64,000 bases of DNA from Streptacidiphilus melanogenes (GCF_000787835.1 NZ_BBPP01000005.1:135315-199314); one strand, 5' to 3'. Shown: positions 33,620 through 42,158, numbered from the stretch's first letter. Numbers and translations: made by a program. The notes: generated by a model from the letters alone, not told the origin.

Positions 33620-35074
33620 ATGACGCCCGCCGTGGCCCCCTCGCCGTCCCCGAGCCCGACCGGCACCCCGCTGCCCTCGCTCGACCCCTCGAACCTGGTC
33701 CCCTCCTGGCTGCCACTCCTCGGCGTCGCCGTGGCCCTGGTCCTCCTGGTCTGGCTGACCGTCAAGACCGTGACCTACATCCGCGCCGACACCGAGACCC
33801 GCGCCAGCATCCGCCAGGCCTTCCGCATCCGCCGGACCTGGCCCCGCCTGGCCCGCAACCTCGGCCTGACCACCACCGACCGGACCCCGACCCTGGCACA
33901 GCAACTCCGCACCTCCCCCGAGCGTCCCAAGCCGGAACCGCGCATCCTGTTCCCGAAGGTCACCACCACGGCGGACCGCTTCGGAGTCCAGATCCGCATG
34001 CGCACCATTGCGAAGGTGGGCCTGGCCGAAGTCCAGCGCGAAGCCGACCACCTGGCCGAAGCCTGGGGCTGCACCCGCGTCTCCGTCGACGTCGACAAGC
34101 CCGGACAGCTCCTGCTCCGCGCCGTGCGCAACGAACCCCTGCACACCCCGATCCACTACACGCCCACCGGCAAGCCCACCAAGGACCTGGGCGTGTGGGA
34201 CCTCGGCGTGGACGAGTACGCCCAGGCCGTCGCCCTGCGCATGGCCAACGTCCCCGGCGCGGCCGTCGCCGGCCTCCCCGGCTACGGGAAAAGCTCCCTC
34301 ATCAACGCCCTGATCGCGCGTCTGGCCCCCTCGGCGGCCGTCCAGTTCATCGTCCTGGACGGCAAGGTCAGCCGCGCCGACGAGGGCGACTACGCCGACG
34401 TCATCGACCGCATCGCCGAATTCGTGGGCGACGACCTGGACGCGGCCAACCAGCTGTTCAAGCGCCTCGTGCAGCTGCGCCGCGACCGCTCCTCGGCCAT
34501 CCGCCGCGTGCTGGGCACCACGAACATGTGGGACAAGGGCCCCACCCCCGCATGGCCACTGCTGGTCGTCATCGTGGACGAGGCCCACACCTACTTCCGC
34601 GACTACAAGGGCAACGACCCCGAGACCAAGCGCCTCGCCGCCCTGTCCGCCGAGAACGCGCGCCTGGTCGAAGACCTGGTCAAGAAGGGCCGCAGCGTCG
34701 GCATCACAACCCTCCTGGCCACCCAGAAGGCCACCGGCGACGCCATCCCCACGTTCATCCGCGACGTGTGCTCGGTCGCCCTGTCCTTCGCCCAGAAGAC
34801 CACCGACGCCGCCGTCGCCGCGCTGGGCGAGGACATCCGCAACTGGCCCGACGCCTCCCCGATCAACCTCCTGGACGACCGCTTCGTCGGCGTCGCCGTC
34901 ATGGTCCGCCAGGGAAAGCCCGGCTTCCTGCGCGTCCGCATCCCCTACATCAACCCCGACCGGTGCGCCCAGGTCGCCCAGAACTGCGGACACCTCACCG
35001 CCGACCCCTTCCAGCTCCTCACCAAGCTCACTGGGCCGCGCCTGGTCACCGACGCCCTGGACGACGCGGCCTGA
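33620..35074 (+). CDS. FtsK/SpoIIIE-type conjugal translocase (TraSA-like)
   Basis: Membrane-anchored DNA pump of 484 residues. One transmembrane helix lies at about 29-52 (WLPLLGVAVALVLLVWLTV). The motor domain has Walker A GLPGYGKSS (about 218-226) and Walker B LLVVIVDEAH (about 314-323), plus a sensor-like TLLATQKATGD. In Streptomyces conjugation a single such protein moves double-stranded plasmid DNA between hyphae after binding repeats at clt. Slightly shorter than FtsK chromosome pumps, as expected for AICE versions. The C-terminal DNA-recognition helix would decide whether the 31.6-kb iterons are its target. Confidence 0.92.
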   Translation: MTPAVAPSPSPSPTGTPLPSLDPSNLVPSWLPLLGVAVALVLLVWLTVKTVTYIRADTETRASIRQAFRIRRTWPRLARNLGLTTTDRTPTLAQQLRTSPERPKPEPRILFPKVTTTADRFGVQIRMRTIAKVGLAEVQREADHLAEAWGCTRVSVDVDKPGQLLLRAVRNEPLHTPIHYTPTGKPTKDLGVWDLGVDEYAQAVALRMANVPGAAVAGLPGYGKSSLINALIARLAPSAAVQFIVLDGKVSRADEGDYADVIDRIAEFVGDDLDAANQLFKRLVQLRRDRSSAIRRVLGTTNMWDKGPTPAWPLLVVIVDEAHTYFRDYKGNDPETKRLAALSAENARLVEDLVKKGRSVGITTLLATQKATGDAIPTFIRDVCSVALSFAQKTTDAAVAALGEDIRNWPDASPINLLDDRFVGVAVMVRQGKPGFLRVRIPYINPDRCAQVAQNCGHLTADPFQLLTKLTGPRLVTDALDDAA

Positions 35075-35107
35075 CCACCCTGCCGCTAAGGAAGGAGACC
35101 CCGGCTC

Positions 35108-35836
35108 ATGCCGAACCCGCACGTCACCCGCGTCACCGTGACCGCCGTCATGGGCCTGATCGCCGCCCTGGCCTTCACGTTCAGCTTCGGCAACGTCTGG
35201 GCCCTCGCCCTGCGCCTCGGCATCCCGCACCCCATCGCCCCACTCATCGCACCGATGGTGGACCTGTCCGTCGTCGGCCTCCTCGCCGCCCTGCGCCACC
35301 TGTCCCTGACCGGCATCGACCGCCGCGAACTGCGACCCGCGATCCGGCTCATGCACACCTCCGGCCTGCTCACCCTCGCCCTGAACACCGCCGAACCCCT
35401 GATCCTCCACCACTGGGGCCGCGCCGCCCTCGACGCCGTCGCCCCGCTCCTCCTGCTCGGCTGGGGCGCCGTCGGCCCCCTCCTCCTTCGCCATCTCCAC
35501 ACACCTCTAACCCCCCTCGCGCCTATGACGGGGCCTGTTGGTCCGGAAACCCACAGCCCTTCACCAGTCGAGACCTCCACGGCCCTGCCGCACCCCACCA
35601 GCCCCGACCCGACGCCCGCACCCGAACCCGTCACCGAACCCCCGGCCCCCGAACCCAACCCGGCCCCGGCCGCGCCGCTTCCAGTCCCGGCCGGACTGCT
35701 GGTCACCGCCCGTCAGCTCGACCAGCAACACCGCGCGCAGCACGGCCACCCCATGACCGCCACCCAACTCGGCACCCGCATGGGACTGCCCAGCCCCATG
35801 GCCAACGCCGTCCACGCCGAGCTGATCACCGCCTGA
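35108..35836 (+). CDS. DUF2637/Spd-like membrane protein
   Basis: Protein of 242 residues. Four hydrophobic helices occupy about 1-125 (VTAVMGLIAALAFTFSFGNVWALA, PLIAPMVDLSVVGLLAAL, SGLLTLALNTAEPLIL, VAPLLLLGWGAVGPLLL). A Pro-rich linker follows (about 140-200), then a short helix-turn-helix-like tail (TARQLDQQHRAQHG, TATQLGTRMGLPSPMANAVHAEL). DUF2637 proteins lie between tra and rep in AICEs and are thought to help plasmid spread within mycelium. A GAAGGAGA ribosome site precedes ATG 35108. Confidence 0.85.
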   Translation: MPNPHVTRVTVTAVMGLIAALAFTFSFGNVWALALRLGIPHPIAPLIAPMVDLSVVGLLAALRHLSLTGIDRRELRPAIRLMHTSGLLTLALNTAEPLILHHWGRAALDAVAPLLLLGWGAVGPLLLRHLHTPLTPLAPMTGPVGPETHSPSPVETSTALPHPTSPDPTPAPEPVTEPPAPEPNPAPAAPLPVPAGLLVTARQLDQQHRAQHGHPMTATQLGTRMGLPSPMANAVHAELITA

Positions 35837-35987
35837 TCCTCACCCGCCGCGCGCCGACCGGCGCACTCCCGCTCGCACCGGTCGGCGCACGGCAGCACCC
35901 CATCCCACCGGCCCCGGAGCAACCACGCCCACCGCGCCCGAACCCCGCCCCGTCCCCGACACCTCCGCCAGGAAGGAGCACCCGCCC

Positions 35988-37430
35988 ATGACCGCTGACC
36001 TGAGCCCCGCCGCACGGGAACTGCTCCACCTCGCCCAGCACCCGCGCTTCGACCGCATCACCGCGTCCGTGGAAGCGGTCCGCGGCTGCACCCGGCCCAT
36101 CCAGCTCTTCGGACACGCCACCACCCACGACGCCGCGACCGGCGAGGTGCTGCACCACTTCGACACCCGCGACGAACCCTTCGGGCGGCTCCTGGTCCCC
36201 TGTGGCAACCGCCGCGAAAGCCGCTGCCCGTCCTGCTCTCGCCTCTACTCCGCTGACACCTTCCACCTGATCCGCGCCGGACTCGCGGGCGGCAAGAACG
36301 TCCCCGACACCGTCACCACTCACCCGCGCGTCTTCGCCACCCTCACGGCGCCCAGCTTCGGCCCCGTCCACAACCAGCCCACCACCCGAAGCGGCAAGCG
36401 ACGCCCCTGCGCCTGCGGCATCCACCACCTCGACACCGACCCCGCCATCGGTATCCCGATCACTCCCGCCGCCTACGACTACGCCGGGGCCGTGCTCTTC
36501 AACGCCCACGCCGGAATGCTCTGGGCCCGCTTCACCACCTACCTGCGCCGCGCCGTCGCCAAGGCCGCCGGGCTCAAGGTCAAGGAACTGCCCGACCACG
36601 CCCGGCTCTCGTTCGCCAAGGTCGCCGAGTTCCAAAAGCGCGGCCTGGTCCACTTCCACGCCATCGTCCGCATCGACGGACCCGACGGCCCGACCACCAC
36701 CCCGCCGACCTGGGCCACCACCGAACTCCTCGACGCCGCGATCCGCGAAGCCCACGAGCGCACCGCCCTCACCGTGATCTCCAACAGGGTCGGCGAACGC
36801 GAGATGCGCTGGGGTGCTCAGCTCGACGTGCGCCCCATCACCACCAGCGGCGCGCATGACGACCGCGAGCTGACCGAACAGGCCGTCGCCGCCTACGTGG
36901 CCAAGTACGCCACCAAGAGCGCCGAATCCTCCGGCACCGTGGACCGCTCCCTCCACTGCAATCCCTGCAACGGGCGCGGCCACGTAGCCGACCCCGCCGG
37001 ACACGTCCGCCAGTGCAAGCACTGCCACGGCACCGGACAGGCCGAACCCATCCGCGACCTTCGCGTCGCCACCCACGTCCGCGCCATGATCCGAACCTGC
37101 TGGGACCTCGGAGCGCTCCCAGAGTTCGCCGACCTCAAGCTCTGGAAGTGGGCCCACATGCTCGGCTTCAAGGGCCACTTCTCCACCAAGTCCCGCCGCT
37201 ACTCCACCACCCTGGGCCAGCTCCGCGACGCCCGCCGCAGTTGGCGCGCCGAGACCAACCGCAGCCACCACGGTCTGCCCCCGATCGACGAGACCACCAC
37301 CCTCGTCGTCAGCAGTTGGCAGTTCCTCGGCACCGGCTACACCCCCGCCGAACAGCTCATCGCCGACACCGTCCGCCACAACCTCGCCGTACTTCAACAG
37401 CACAAACGAGAAGGGGGTGAGACCGCATGA
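35988..37430 (+). CDS. RepSA-like rolling-circle replication initiator
   Basis: Protein of 480 residues behind GGAAGGAG. An N-terminal CPSC zinc knuckle lies near residue 82. The HUH metal motif is LVHFHAIVR (about 219-227), and the catalytic tyrosine region is AYVAKYATKS (about 301-310). A second zinc ribbon CNPCNGRGH...CKHCHGTG follows (about 323-345). RepSA proteins nick one strand and start rolling-circle copying of the excised AICE before transfer. The 151 bp before it contain no gene. Its stop overlaps the next start (ATGA), linking replication and excision functions. Confidence 0.93.
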   Translation: MTADLSPAARELLHLAQHPRFDRITASVEAVRGCTRPIQLFGHATTHDAATGEVLHHFDTRDEPFGRLLVPCGNRRESRCPSCSRLYSADTFHLIRAGLAGGKNVPDTVTTHPRVFATLTAPSFGPVHNQPTTRSGKRRPCACGIHHLDTDPAIGIPITPAAYDYAGAVLFNAHAGMLWARFTTYLRRAVAKAAGLKVKELPDHARLSFAKVAEFQKRGLVHFHAIVRIDGPDGPTTTPPTWATTELLDAAIREAHERTALTVISNRVGEREMRWGAQLDVRPITTSGAHDDRELTEQAVAAYVAKYATKSAESSGTVDRSLHCNPCNGRGHVADPAGHVRQCKHCHGTGQAEPIRDLRVATHVRAMIRTCWDLGALPEFADLKLWKWAHMLGFKGHFSTKSRRYSTTLGQLRDARRSWRAETNRSHHGLPPIDETTTLVVSSWQFLGTGYTPAEQLIADTVRHNLAVLQQHKREGGETA

Positions 37431-38110
37431 CAATCGTTCCCAAGTCGCCGGGTGACGTCGTCGGAGCGTTCCACTTCGGCCGGCTTGTTGCGGGCCTTCC
37501 CCAGACGCTCTCCACCTGGTGCTTCACCACCCGCGATCAGGGGGCGGCGGAAGCTGTTGCTGAGCTTCTCGGCGGGGAGAGCATCGCCTCGCCCCGTGGG
37601 TACTTCGAGGTGGACACACCATGCGCCGCACTTCCGGTCACGCTGGACAGTGATGCTGCTGTAACCGTCGAGATGGAGCATTGGAAGGCACGTGCAGCCG
37701 CACGGCGGTGCAACGGCGCGTTCTTCCAGTCCGAAGGGCAGGCATCCGAGGGGGAGCCGTGCGGATGCCCGCAGGCCATCGAAGACCGTAGGGCCATGGC
37801 CACACGAGGGACGGGGGCAAGCCCTGTGACCACGGTGCGGTTCACGCTGGCCGACGCGCCCGAGCTGGGCGTTTTCGCCTTCGAGTCCCGCGCGTGGGAC
37901 ATGGCCGAGCACGCGGAAGACCTGGTTGCTCAGCTCGTCGGCTCGGAGGGCGCACGCAAGGCTGAACTCGTGTTGAGCGAAAGTGAGTTCACTTCCACGG
38001 ACGGTCTCCGGGTGATGTACCGCCGTCCGCTGGTGCAGCTCGCGGCGCTTAGCGGGAAGGTTGCCTCGTTCCCATCCCGCAGTGCAACCGAACTGAGTCA
38101 AGCAGCCTGA
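37427..38110 (+). CDS. Gp3-like recombination directionality factor
   Basis: Protein of 227 residues, coupled to rep by overlapping codons. Its pattern fits the phiC31/phiBT1 Gp3 family as I remember it: an opening GAFHFGRLVAGLPQTLSTWCFTTRD, then AEAVAELLGGE, a cysteine pair in ARRCNGAFF and CGCPQA, and a closing VRFTLADAPELGVFAFESRAWDMAEHAEDL. Gp3 binds the large serine integrase and flips it from attP x attB integration to attL x attR excision. Its place between rep and the convergent integrase (1 bp between stops) is right for that. Coexpression with Rep would tie excision to replication (inference). Confidence 0.75.
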   Translation: MTIVPKSPGDVVGAFHFGRLVAGLPQTLSTWCFTTRDQGAAEAVAELLGGESIASPRGYFEVDTPCAALPVTLDSDAAVTVEMEHWKARAAARRCNGAFFQSEGQASEGEPCGCPQAIEDRRAMATRGTGASPVTTVRFTLADAPELGVFAFESRAWDMAEHAEDLVAQLVGSEGARKAELVLSESEFTSTDGLRVMYRRPLVQLAALSGKVASFPSRSATELSQAA

Positions 38111-38111
38111 C

Positions 38112-39653
38112 TCACGGCTGTGGCGTCGGCTCCGCCCACCTGATCGACACGCGCTCGTCGGGCACGAAGCGCTTCCCGCGCTGGCCCTTCGTGACCTCGA
38201 TCCGGTCGATGGCCAGCGTCAGGCGGTCCCGGCGGAGATCGTCGGTGGCGCCATCCCAGGCGGCCCGTAGCTGCCCGGCGTCCAGCATCGGCCGAATGTC
38301 GATCGAGGGCGCGGGCAGCTTCGCCAGGTCCGCTCGAAGACCCTCAATGCGGCCCCGCAGCCGTCCTGCCAGTCGGTCGTACCGAGTGACGGCGTCCTGG
38401 CCCTTGAACTCACCTCGCACGTATCGCGCGTCTTCCAGGTCGGCCAACCGGGCCTCTTCTTCCTGGATTTCAGCAGTGATCGCGTCGCGCTTCGCGAAGC
38501 TCTCCGGGTCCGCACGCTGAACCCACCGCTGGGCGATGGCGATGAGCAGAGGGTCTGTCGGAGCAAGCGCGGGCAGGCGCGTCAGGAACATCTGGGTGAC
38601 GTGCTTGTCCACGCTCTCGGCCATGGCCGACGCACCCGCACAGAGATTCCCAGAACGCTTCGCCATGCACTGGTAGCTGTTGCCCACCTTGTGCATCCGT
38701 CGGCCGCACCCTGGCACGGCACAGTAGATCAACCCCGTAAGCAGGGCAGTTCCGCTCGGCTTCGCGTGGCGCTTCCCAGCGTGCTCGAAAGTCCTGGACT
38801 CCAACTGCCGGATGATGAGCTCACGCTCTCCGACGGTGATGATGCCCTCGCCGATGCTGACCGTCTCCAGCGTCTCCGGATCGCGATACGGGAACACCCG
38901 AGCTGTGTACTTGCGCTCGCCGTCGTCCGTCTCGACGGTTTCCGTCTCGGGCATGAGCCCTGCGAACGCGGGGGAGCGCAGCAACTGCATGATGCTCGCG
39001 GCGTTCCACTGGCCACCGCGCGGCGACGGGATCTCGTGCTCGTTCAGGAACCGGGCGATCTTGGTCAGGGACTTGCCCGCCAGTGCCTCGTCTGCGATCA
39101 GCCGGGCGTATGTGCAGGTGTCCGGGTTGTGCACCAGCTTCTTCGTCTCGGGGTCCAGCAACAGACCATAGGGCGGCTGGCCTCCGATCCACTGACCCCG
39201 CCGCCGAAGGAACTGCTTGGCGTGCCCGACACGCGTGCCCAGGTTCTTGGACTCGGACCGAGCCAGCTCCGCGAGCATGGCGACGATCATTCGGGCTGAG
39301 TCGTTCGACGTGTCCAGACCGTCGATCACGGAGACCAGCCGCCCGCCGGCCTTCTCGATGCCGTCCAGCACCTTGCCGACCTGGCCGATGCCCTTGCGGC
39401 TGAGCCGGTCCAGCTTCCAGACGATGAGGGTCCCGACGACCCCGGCGGTCACGGCGTGGAGTGCGGCGTCGAAGCCCTTGCGCTCGACGGACTTGTATCC
39501 GGAGCGGCCTCGGTCGATGTGGATCTTTCGGACGTGCAGTCCGTTGCGCTCAGCCCAGGCTCGGCAGTCGGCTTCCTGGCGCTCGATGGCGGTCTTGCCG
39601 TCGCGGTCCAGCGAAAGTCGCAGGTAGAGGTCACACAGGCCGTGGTGGTGCAT
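38112..39653 (-). CDS. int: large serine integrase
   Basis: Site-specific recombinase of 513 residues from ATG 39653. The resolvase-type catalytic domain has nucleophile Ser14 in YLRLSLDRD, then IVWKLDRLSRKG and the arginine-rich MLAELARSESKNLGTRVGHAK. A recombinase domain (about 165-290) and zinc ribbon (CAVPGCGRRM...YQCMAKRSGNLC, about 305-335) follow, then a coiled coil (EIQEEEARLADLEDA) near 400-460, the region directionality factors usually engage. It reads away from attR with 42 bp to the core, the normal layout. It would integrate the element into the thioredoxin-NHL gene. Confidence 0.95.
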   Translation of the reverse strand: MHHHGLCDLYLRLSLDRDGKTAIERQEADCRAWAERNGLHVRKIHIDRGRSGYKSVERKGFDAALHAVTAGVVGTLIVWKLDRLSRKGIGQVGKVLDGIEKAGGRLVSVIDGLDTSNDSARMIVAMLAELARSESKNLGTRVGHAKQFLRRRGQWIGGQPPYGLLLDPETKKLVHNPDTCTYARLIADEALAGKSLTKIARFLNEHEIPSPRGGQWNAASIMQLLRSPAFAGLMPETETVETDDGERKYTARVFPYRDPETLETVSIGEGIITVGERELIIRQLESRTFEHAGKRHAKPSGTALLTGLIYCAVPGCGRRMHKVGNSYQCMAKRSGNLCAGASAMAESVDKHVTQMFLTRLPALAPTDPLLIAIAQRWVQRADPESFAKRDAITAEIQEEEARLADLEDARYVRGEFKGQDAVTRYDRLAGRLRGRIEGLRADLAKLPAPSIDIRPMLDAGQLRAAWDGATDDLRRDRLTLAIDRIEVTKGQRGKRFVPDERVSIRWAEPTPQP

Positions 39654-39674
39654 GGCGTCGATTCTCCCGGAAGT

Positions 39675-39818
39675 TCAGTGCATCGTTGTGAACTTCCAGA
39701 AGTCGAGTACGACGATCTTCCCCCGCAGATCCGCGAGGGTCAGATCCTTGCCGCCGGTGTTGAGCCATCCGCCCTTGCCGACCAGCTCGGGGGCGCGAAC
39801 GCGTGCACGTGATGCCAT
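39675..39818 (-). pseudogene. displaced original 5' end of the thioredoxin-NHL gene
   Basis: From ATG 39818 the frame reads as the first 41 residues of the thioredoxin-NHL protein (MASRARVRAPELVGKGG...VVLDFW). It then enters element DNA and stops after six foreign residues (KFTTMH). The redox CCINC motif is lost, so this 47-residue remnant cannot work. It probably keeps the gene's native promoter, now idle or driving toward the integrase. Confidence 0.88.
39696..39818. repeat. right end repeat (attR) with displaced host gene start
   Basis: Pairs with 22588-22710 (111 of 123 identical). CCAGAAGT at 39696-39703 is the shared core. Rightward to 39818 is the original host 5' end, complete to its ATG; leftward is element DNA. 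Excision at the cores would rejoin codons 1-41 here with the gene body at 22588 in frame. Confidence 0.88.
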
Positions 39819-40146
39819 ACCTTCATCCAACCCCATCGGGCTGTCGGTGCATTCCAGTCAGTCCCTGGACGTTGCTTGGCCAGGTAGTTCGCTCGGTGGT
39901 ACGCCTTCGCAGTCCCCGGTCGGCGTTCGACCTCCACGACCGCGGCCCAGTGGGCAACGAACGCCTGGACGGGGAAAGCTGCCCCCGGGCTCTGCTTCGC
40001 GGGCTCCGGGGCGGCGGTCACGGTCGTCGGCGCGGTCACGATTGCGGGCAGCATCCGAAGAACACGGGCGGTCGAGTAGCGGCCTGCTGCGAGGCTTTTC
40101 ATCCGGATCGACAGCGATGAGCAACGCTCCGTATTACAGTTGGAAT
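39819..40146. other. host DNA upstream of the displaced gene start
   Basis: 328 bp with no firm gene. A leftward frame of about 100 residues (40102 inward) contains VERRPGTAKAYHRANYLAKQRPGTDW, has no recognised family, and runs out of frame into the attR remnant, so it may be a truncated old gene. The native thioredoxin-NHL promoter should lie here. Confidence 0.45.
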
Positions 40147-40425
40147 ATGAGCGACAAGGCCAAGCTGAGCATCAGCATCGACGAAGAGCTCAGCGCCACG
40201 CTTCGAGCGATCGCGGCGCAGCGCCAGGAGCAGATCTCCACGGTGGTCACGCACGCCCTGGTCGACTACTTCGCCCACGAGCAGCGGCGGCTCGACGGCC
40301 TCGCCGCCATGGCGGAGTACCAGCACGAGCACGGCGCCTTCACCGCCGACGAGCGGAGGGCGGCGTCGGAGCGGGTCGACGAGCTGATGGGCTGGACGTC
40401 CGGTGCCGGACGGCAGAGCGCGTGA
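40147..40425 (+). CDS. ribbon-helix-helix antitoxin
   Basis: Protein of 92 residues from ATG 40147. The N-terminus forms a ribbon-helix-helix DNA-binding fold (KAKLSISIDEELSATLRAIAAQRQEQISTVVTHALVDYF). The C-terminal part (EHEHGAFTADERRAASERVDELMGW-like region) should wrap the toxin. A TATT-(N8)-AATA inverted repeat just upstream (about 40132-40147) may be the autoregulatory site. Four-base overlap with the PIN gene is classic for type II toxin-antitoxin pairs. It lies outside attR, in the chromosome. Confidence 0.85.
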   Translation: MSDKAKLSISIDEELSATLRAIAAQRQEQISTVVTHALVDYFAHEQRRLDGLAAMAEYQHEHGAFTADERRAASERVDELMGWTSGAGRQSA

Positions 40426-40811
40426 ACGCGATCGTCTACGACACCGGTGCCCTGATCGCAGCCGAGAAGAACGACCGCGCGTTCGTCGCGCAGCACGAGA
40501 CGCTGCTCGCCGCAAGGGTTCGCCCAGTGGTGCCGGCGGGAGTGCTGGCACAGGCGTGGAGCACGCGTCCCTCGGCGGCCGTTCTGCATCGGGTCCTGCG
40601 CGGCTGCGAGATCCTGCCCCTGACGGAGGAACGCGCCAAGGCGGCCTCCGAGCTCTGCCGCCGAGCGGGCAGCCACGACGTGGTGGACGCGAGCGTCGTC
40701 CTCGCGGCCGTCGAGAATCTCGACGCGCCCATCCTCACCGACGACCTCGGCGACATCGGCAAGCTTGTGGAGGCGTCAGGGCGCCCGCAGATCAAGGTCG
40801 CCCGTCCGTAG
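40422..40811 (+). CDS. PIN domain ribonuclease toxin (VapC-like)
   Basis: Protein of 129 residues from GTG 40422, overlapping the antitoxin stop. The PIN acidic residues are in place: Asp7 in VYDTGALIAAEK, DVVDASVVLAA (about 86-96), and ILTDDLGDIGKL (about 106-117). VapC toxins cut tRNA or rRNA when freed from antitoxin. The pair lies 330 bp from the AICE right end, so it could be left by an older element, but it is not within the present one. Confidence 0.85.
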   Translation: MNAIVYDTGALIAAEKNDRAFVAQHETLLAARVRPVVPAGVLAQAWSTRPSAAVLHRVLRGCEILPLTEERAKAASELCRRAGSHDVVDASVVLAAVENLDAPILTDDLGDIGKLVEASGRPQIKVARP

Positions 40812-40909
40812 CCTGGGCTGGACGGTCCACGCGACGGGCGGCAGACCGGGCTGTCCGTGCTCATCGCGTCGGTGTTCCCGTTGCGCAGCGCGCACCATGC
40901 GGATCCGTT

Positions 40910-41045
40910 CCATGTCGGGCAGTACGCCCGCGCTCTGCCTCTCGGCGGAGCGAGATCTTGTGGCCGAAGGCAGTACAGGAATCGAGCCCGACCCGGAGCG
41001 GATCGGCTACTACCGACCGCTCTGGGATCTCAGTCAGCCCCGTGC
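40910..41045 (+). pseudogene. possible fragment of an aminoglycoside/APH-type phosphotransferase
   Basis: The frame reads SAERDLVAEGSTGIEPDPERIGYYRPLWDLSQ. The DPERIxYYRxLWDL phrase resembles the C-terminal region of APH-fold kinases as I remember it. No start, N-lobe or HGD catalytic loop is present, so at most this is a relic. It precedes the convergent PNPOx gene. Confidence 0.3.
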
Positions 41046-41648
41046 CTACGCTGTGGCGGGCAGGGGCGGCAGGGGCGGCAGGGGGAGCGGGAGGCCCGGC
41101 AGGCCGTCGATGCTCTGCTCGATGTGCTCCTTCTTGTGGAAGTACGCGTCGAGGCTCTCGTCCGTCTCGCGTTCGAAGCGGGACCGGTGCAGCGGGCGGT
41201 CCTCGTCGTAGGTCATGAACGGCACGGCGTACCCGCAGGTGTCGCGGACCAGCTCCGCGGTCACCACGATGATCGCGCGCGGGCCGTGCGGGGCGGGGTC
41301 GATCGCGGGGAAGTGGGCGACCAGCGCGGGCCAGCGCGGGTCGTCACGGAAGACGGGCTCGCCGCGCCCGTGCACGCGCACGATGTTCGGCGGGCCGTCG
41401 AAGGCGCACCACATCAGCGTGATGCGGCCGTTCTCCCGCAGGTGGGCGATGGTCTCGGCGTTGCTGCCGGCGAAGTCGAGGTAGGCCACGGTCCGCTCGT
41501 CGATCACCGCGAAGGAGCCGCTGAGGCCCTTGGGGGAGAGGTTCACGGTACCGTCGCCGGAGAGCGGTGCGGTGGCGGTGAAGAACATGTGCTGCGCCTC
41601 GATGAACTCCCGCAGCCGACCGTCGATGCGTTCATACGTCTTTCCCAT
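41046..41648 (-). CDS. pyridoxamine 5'-phosphate oxidase-fold protein
   Basis: Protein of 200 residues from ATG 41648. A split-barrel flavin-binding fold is suggested by MFFTATAPLSGDGTVNLSPKG, VAYLDFAGSNAETIAHLRENGRITLMWCAF and GPPNIVRVHGRGEPVF. Such proteins bind FMN, F420 or heme and reduce small molecules, so true pyridoxamine oxidation is not implied. The C-terminus is a Pro/Leu repeat (LPGLPLPLPPLPPLP), encoded by slippage-prone GGC/GGG repeats. Confidence 0.88.
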   Translation of the reverse strand: MGKTYERIDGRLREFIEAQHMFFTATAPLSGDGTVNLSPKGLSGSFAVIDERTVAYLDFAGSNAETIAHLRENGRITLMWCAFDGPPNIVRVHGRGEPVFRDDPRWPALVAHFPAIDPAPHGPRAIIVVTAELVRDTCGYAVPFMTYDEDRPLHRSRFERETDESLDAYFHKKEHIEQSIDGLPGLPLPLPPLPPLPATA

Positions 41649-41732
41649 GGGGTCATGATGCGCAGGGCAGGGCTCTTTCGTCCGGGCTTTTCGGCCGGGG
41701 AACCGGGATGCCCGCGCGGACATCAAAGGGAC

Positions 41733-42158
41733 ATGGGACGTGAGCGAGCGGTGCGTGTCGCGGGGTTCGTCCTCGCGGGCCTGCTGTTGACATCCTGCGG
41801 TTCCGGCTCGGGTCCGGGTCCGGGTTCAACCCCCGGGACCGGCTCGCCGACGCCGGTGCGCCCTCCGACGGTGAGCGCGCCCGCAGCGGTGCACCTCCCG
41901 ATCGAGGCCGTCGCGGTGACGGACGGCGGACGGAGGCTCGGCGTCCAGGCCCTCGGCGGCGGCTGCCGCCGGCTCGCCCTCCAGGCCCAGGAGTCGTCCA
42001 CGGAGGTCCGGTTGACCCTGACGATGTCCCGCCCGCCGGGGATCTGCCCGCCCTACGTGACCCTCGTCGAAGTGACCACGACCCTCCACACCCCGCTCGG
42101 CGGCCGCCGCCTCTTCGACACCACCACCGGCCGGCCGGTCACCCCGCGTTCGCGCTGA
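41733..42158 (+). CDS. small lipoprotein
   Basis: Protein of 141 residues. Signal and lipobox are clear (VRVAGFVLAGLLLTSC), followed by a Gly/Ser/Pro-rich spacer (GSGSGPGPGSTPGTGSPTP) and a compact beta-rich domain with two cysteines (GGGCRRLALQAQES, MSRPPGICPPYVTLVEV). Family not recognised; a cell-surface role is inferred from the lipobox. Confidence 0.7.
   Translation: MGRERAVRVAGFVLAGLLLTSCGSGSGPGPGSTPGTGSPTPVRPPTVSAPAAVHLPIEAVAVTDGGRRLGVQALGGGCRRLALQAQESSTEVRLTLTMSRPPGICPPYVTLVEVTTTLHTPLGGRRLFDTTTGRPVTPRSR

Larger units (their letters stand above)
22588..39703. mobile_element. integrated actinomycete integrative and conjugative element (AICE), about 17.1 kb
   Basis: Bounded by a 123-bp imperfect direct repeat whose innermost shared bases are CCAGAAGT. 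The right end carries integrase, a Gp3-like directionality factor, RepSA-like initiator, DUF2637 protein, FtsK/TraSA-like translocase, SCO3933 protein and GntR repressor, the core set of pSAM2-class AICEs. Cargo at the left end has a visibly lower GC content, notably 23.9-26.4 kb. The target is the 5' end of a protein gene rather than a tRNA, as fits a serine integrase. All core genes look intact, so the element may be mobile. Confidence 0.92.

Noticed and set aside
33431-35500. Leftward open frame of 689 codons opposite the TraSA-like gene
   Set aside because: Low-complexity Gly/Asp/Val composition; the rightward frame has Walker motifs and a transmembrane helix.
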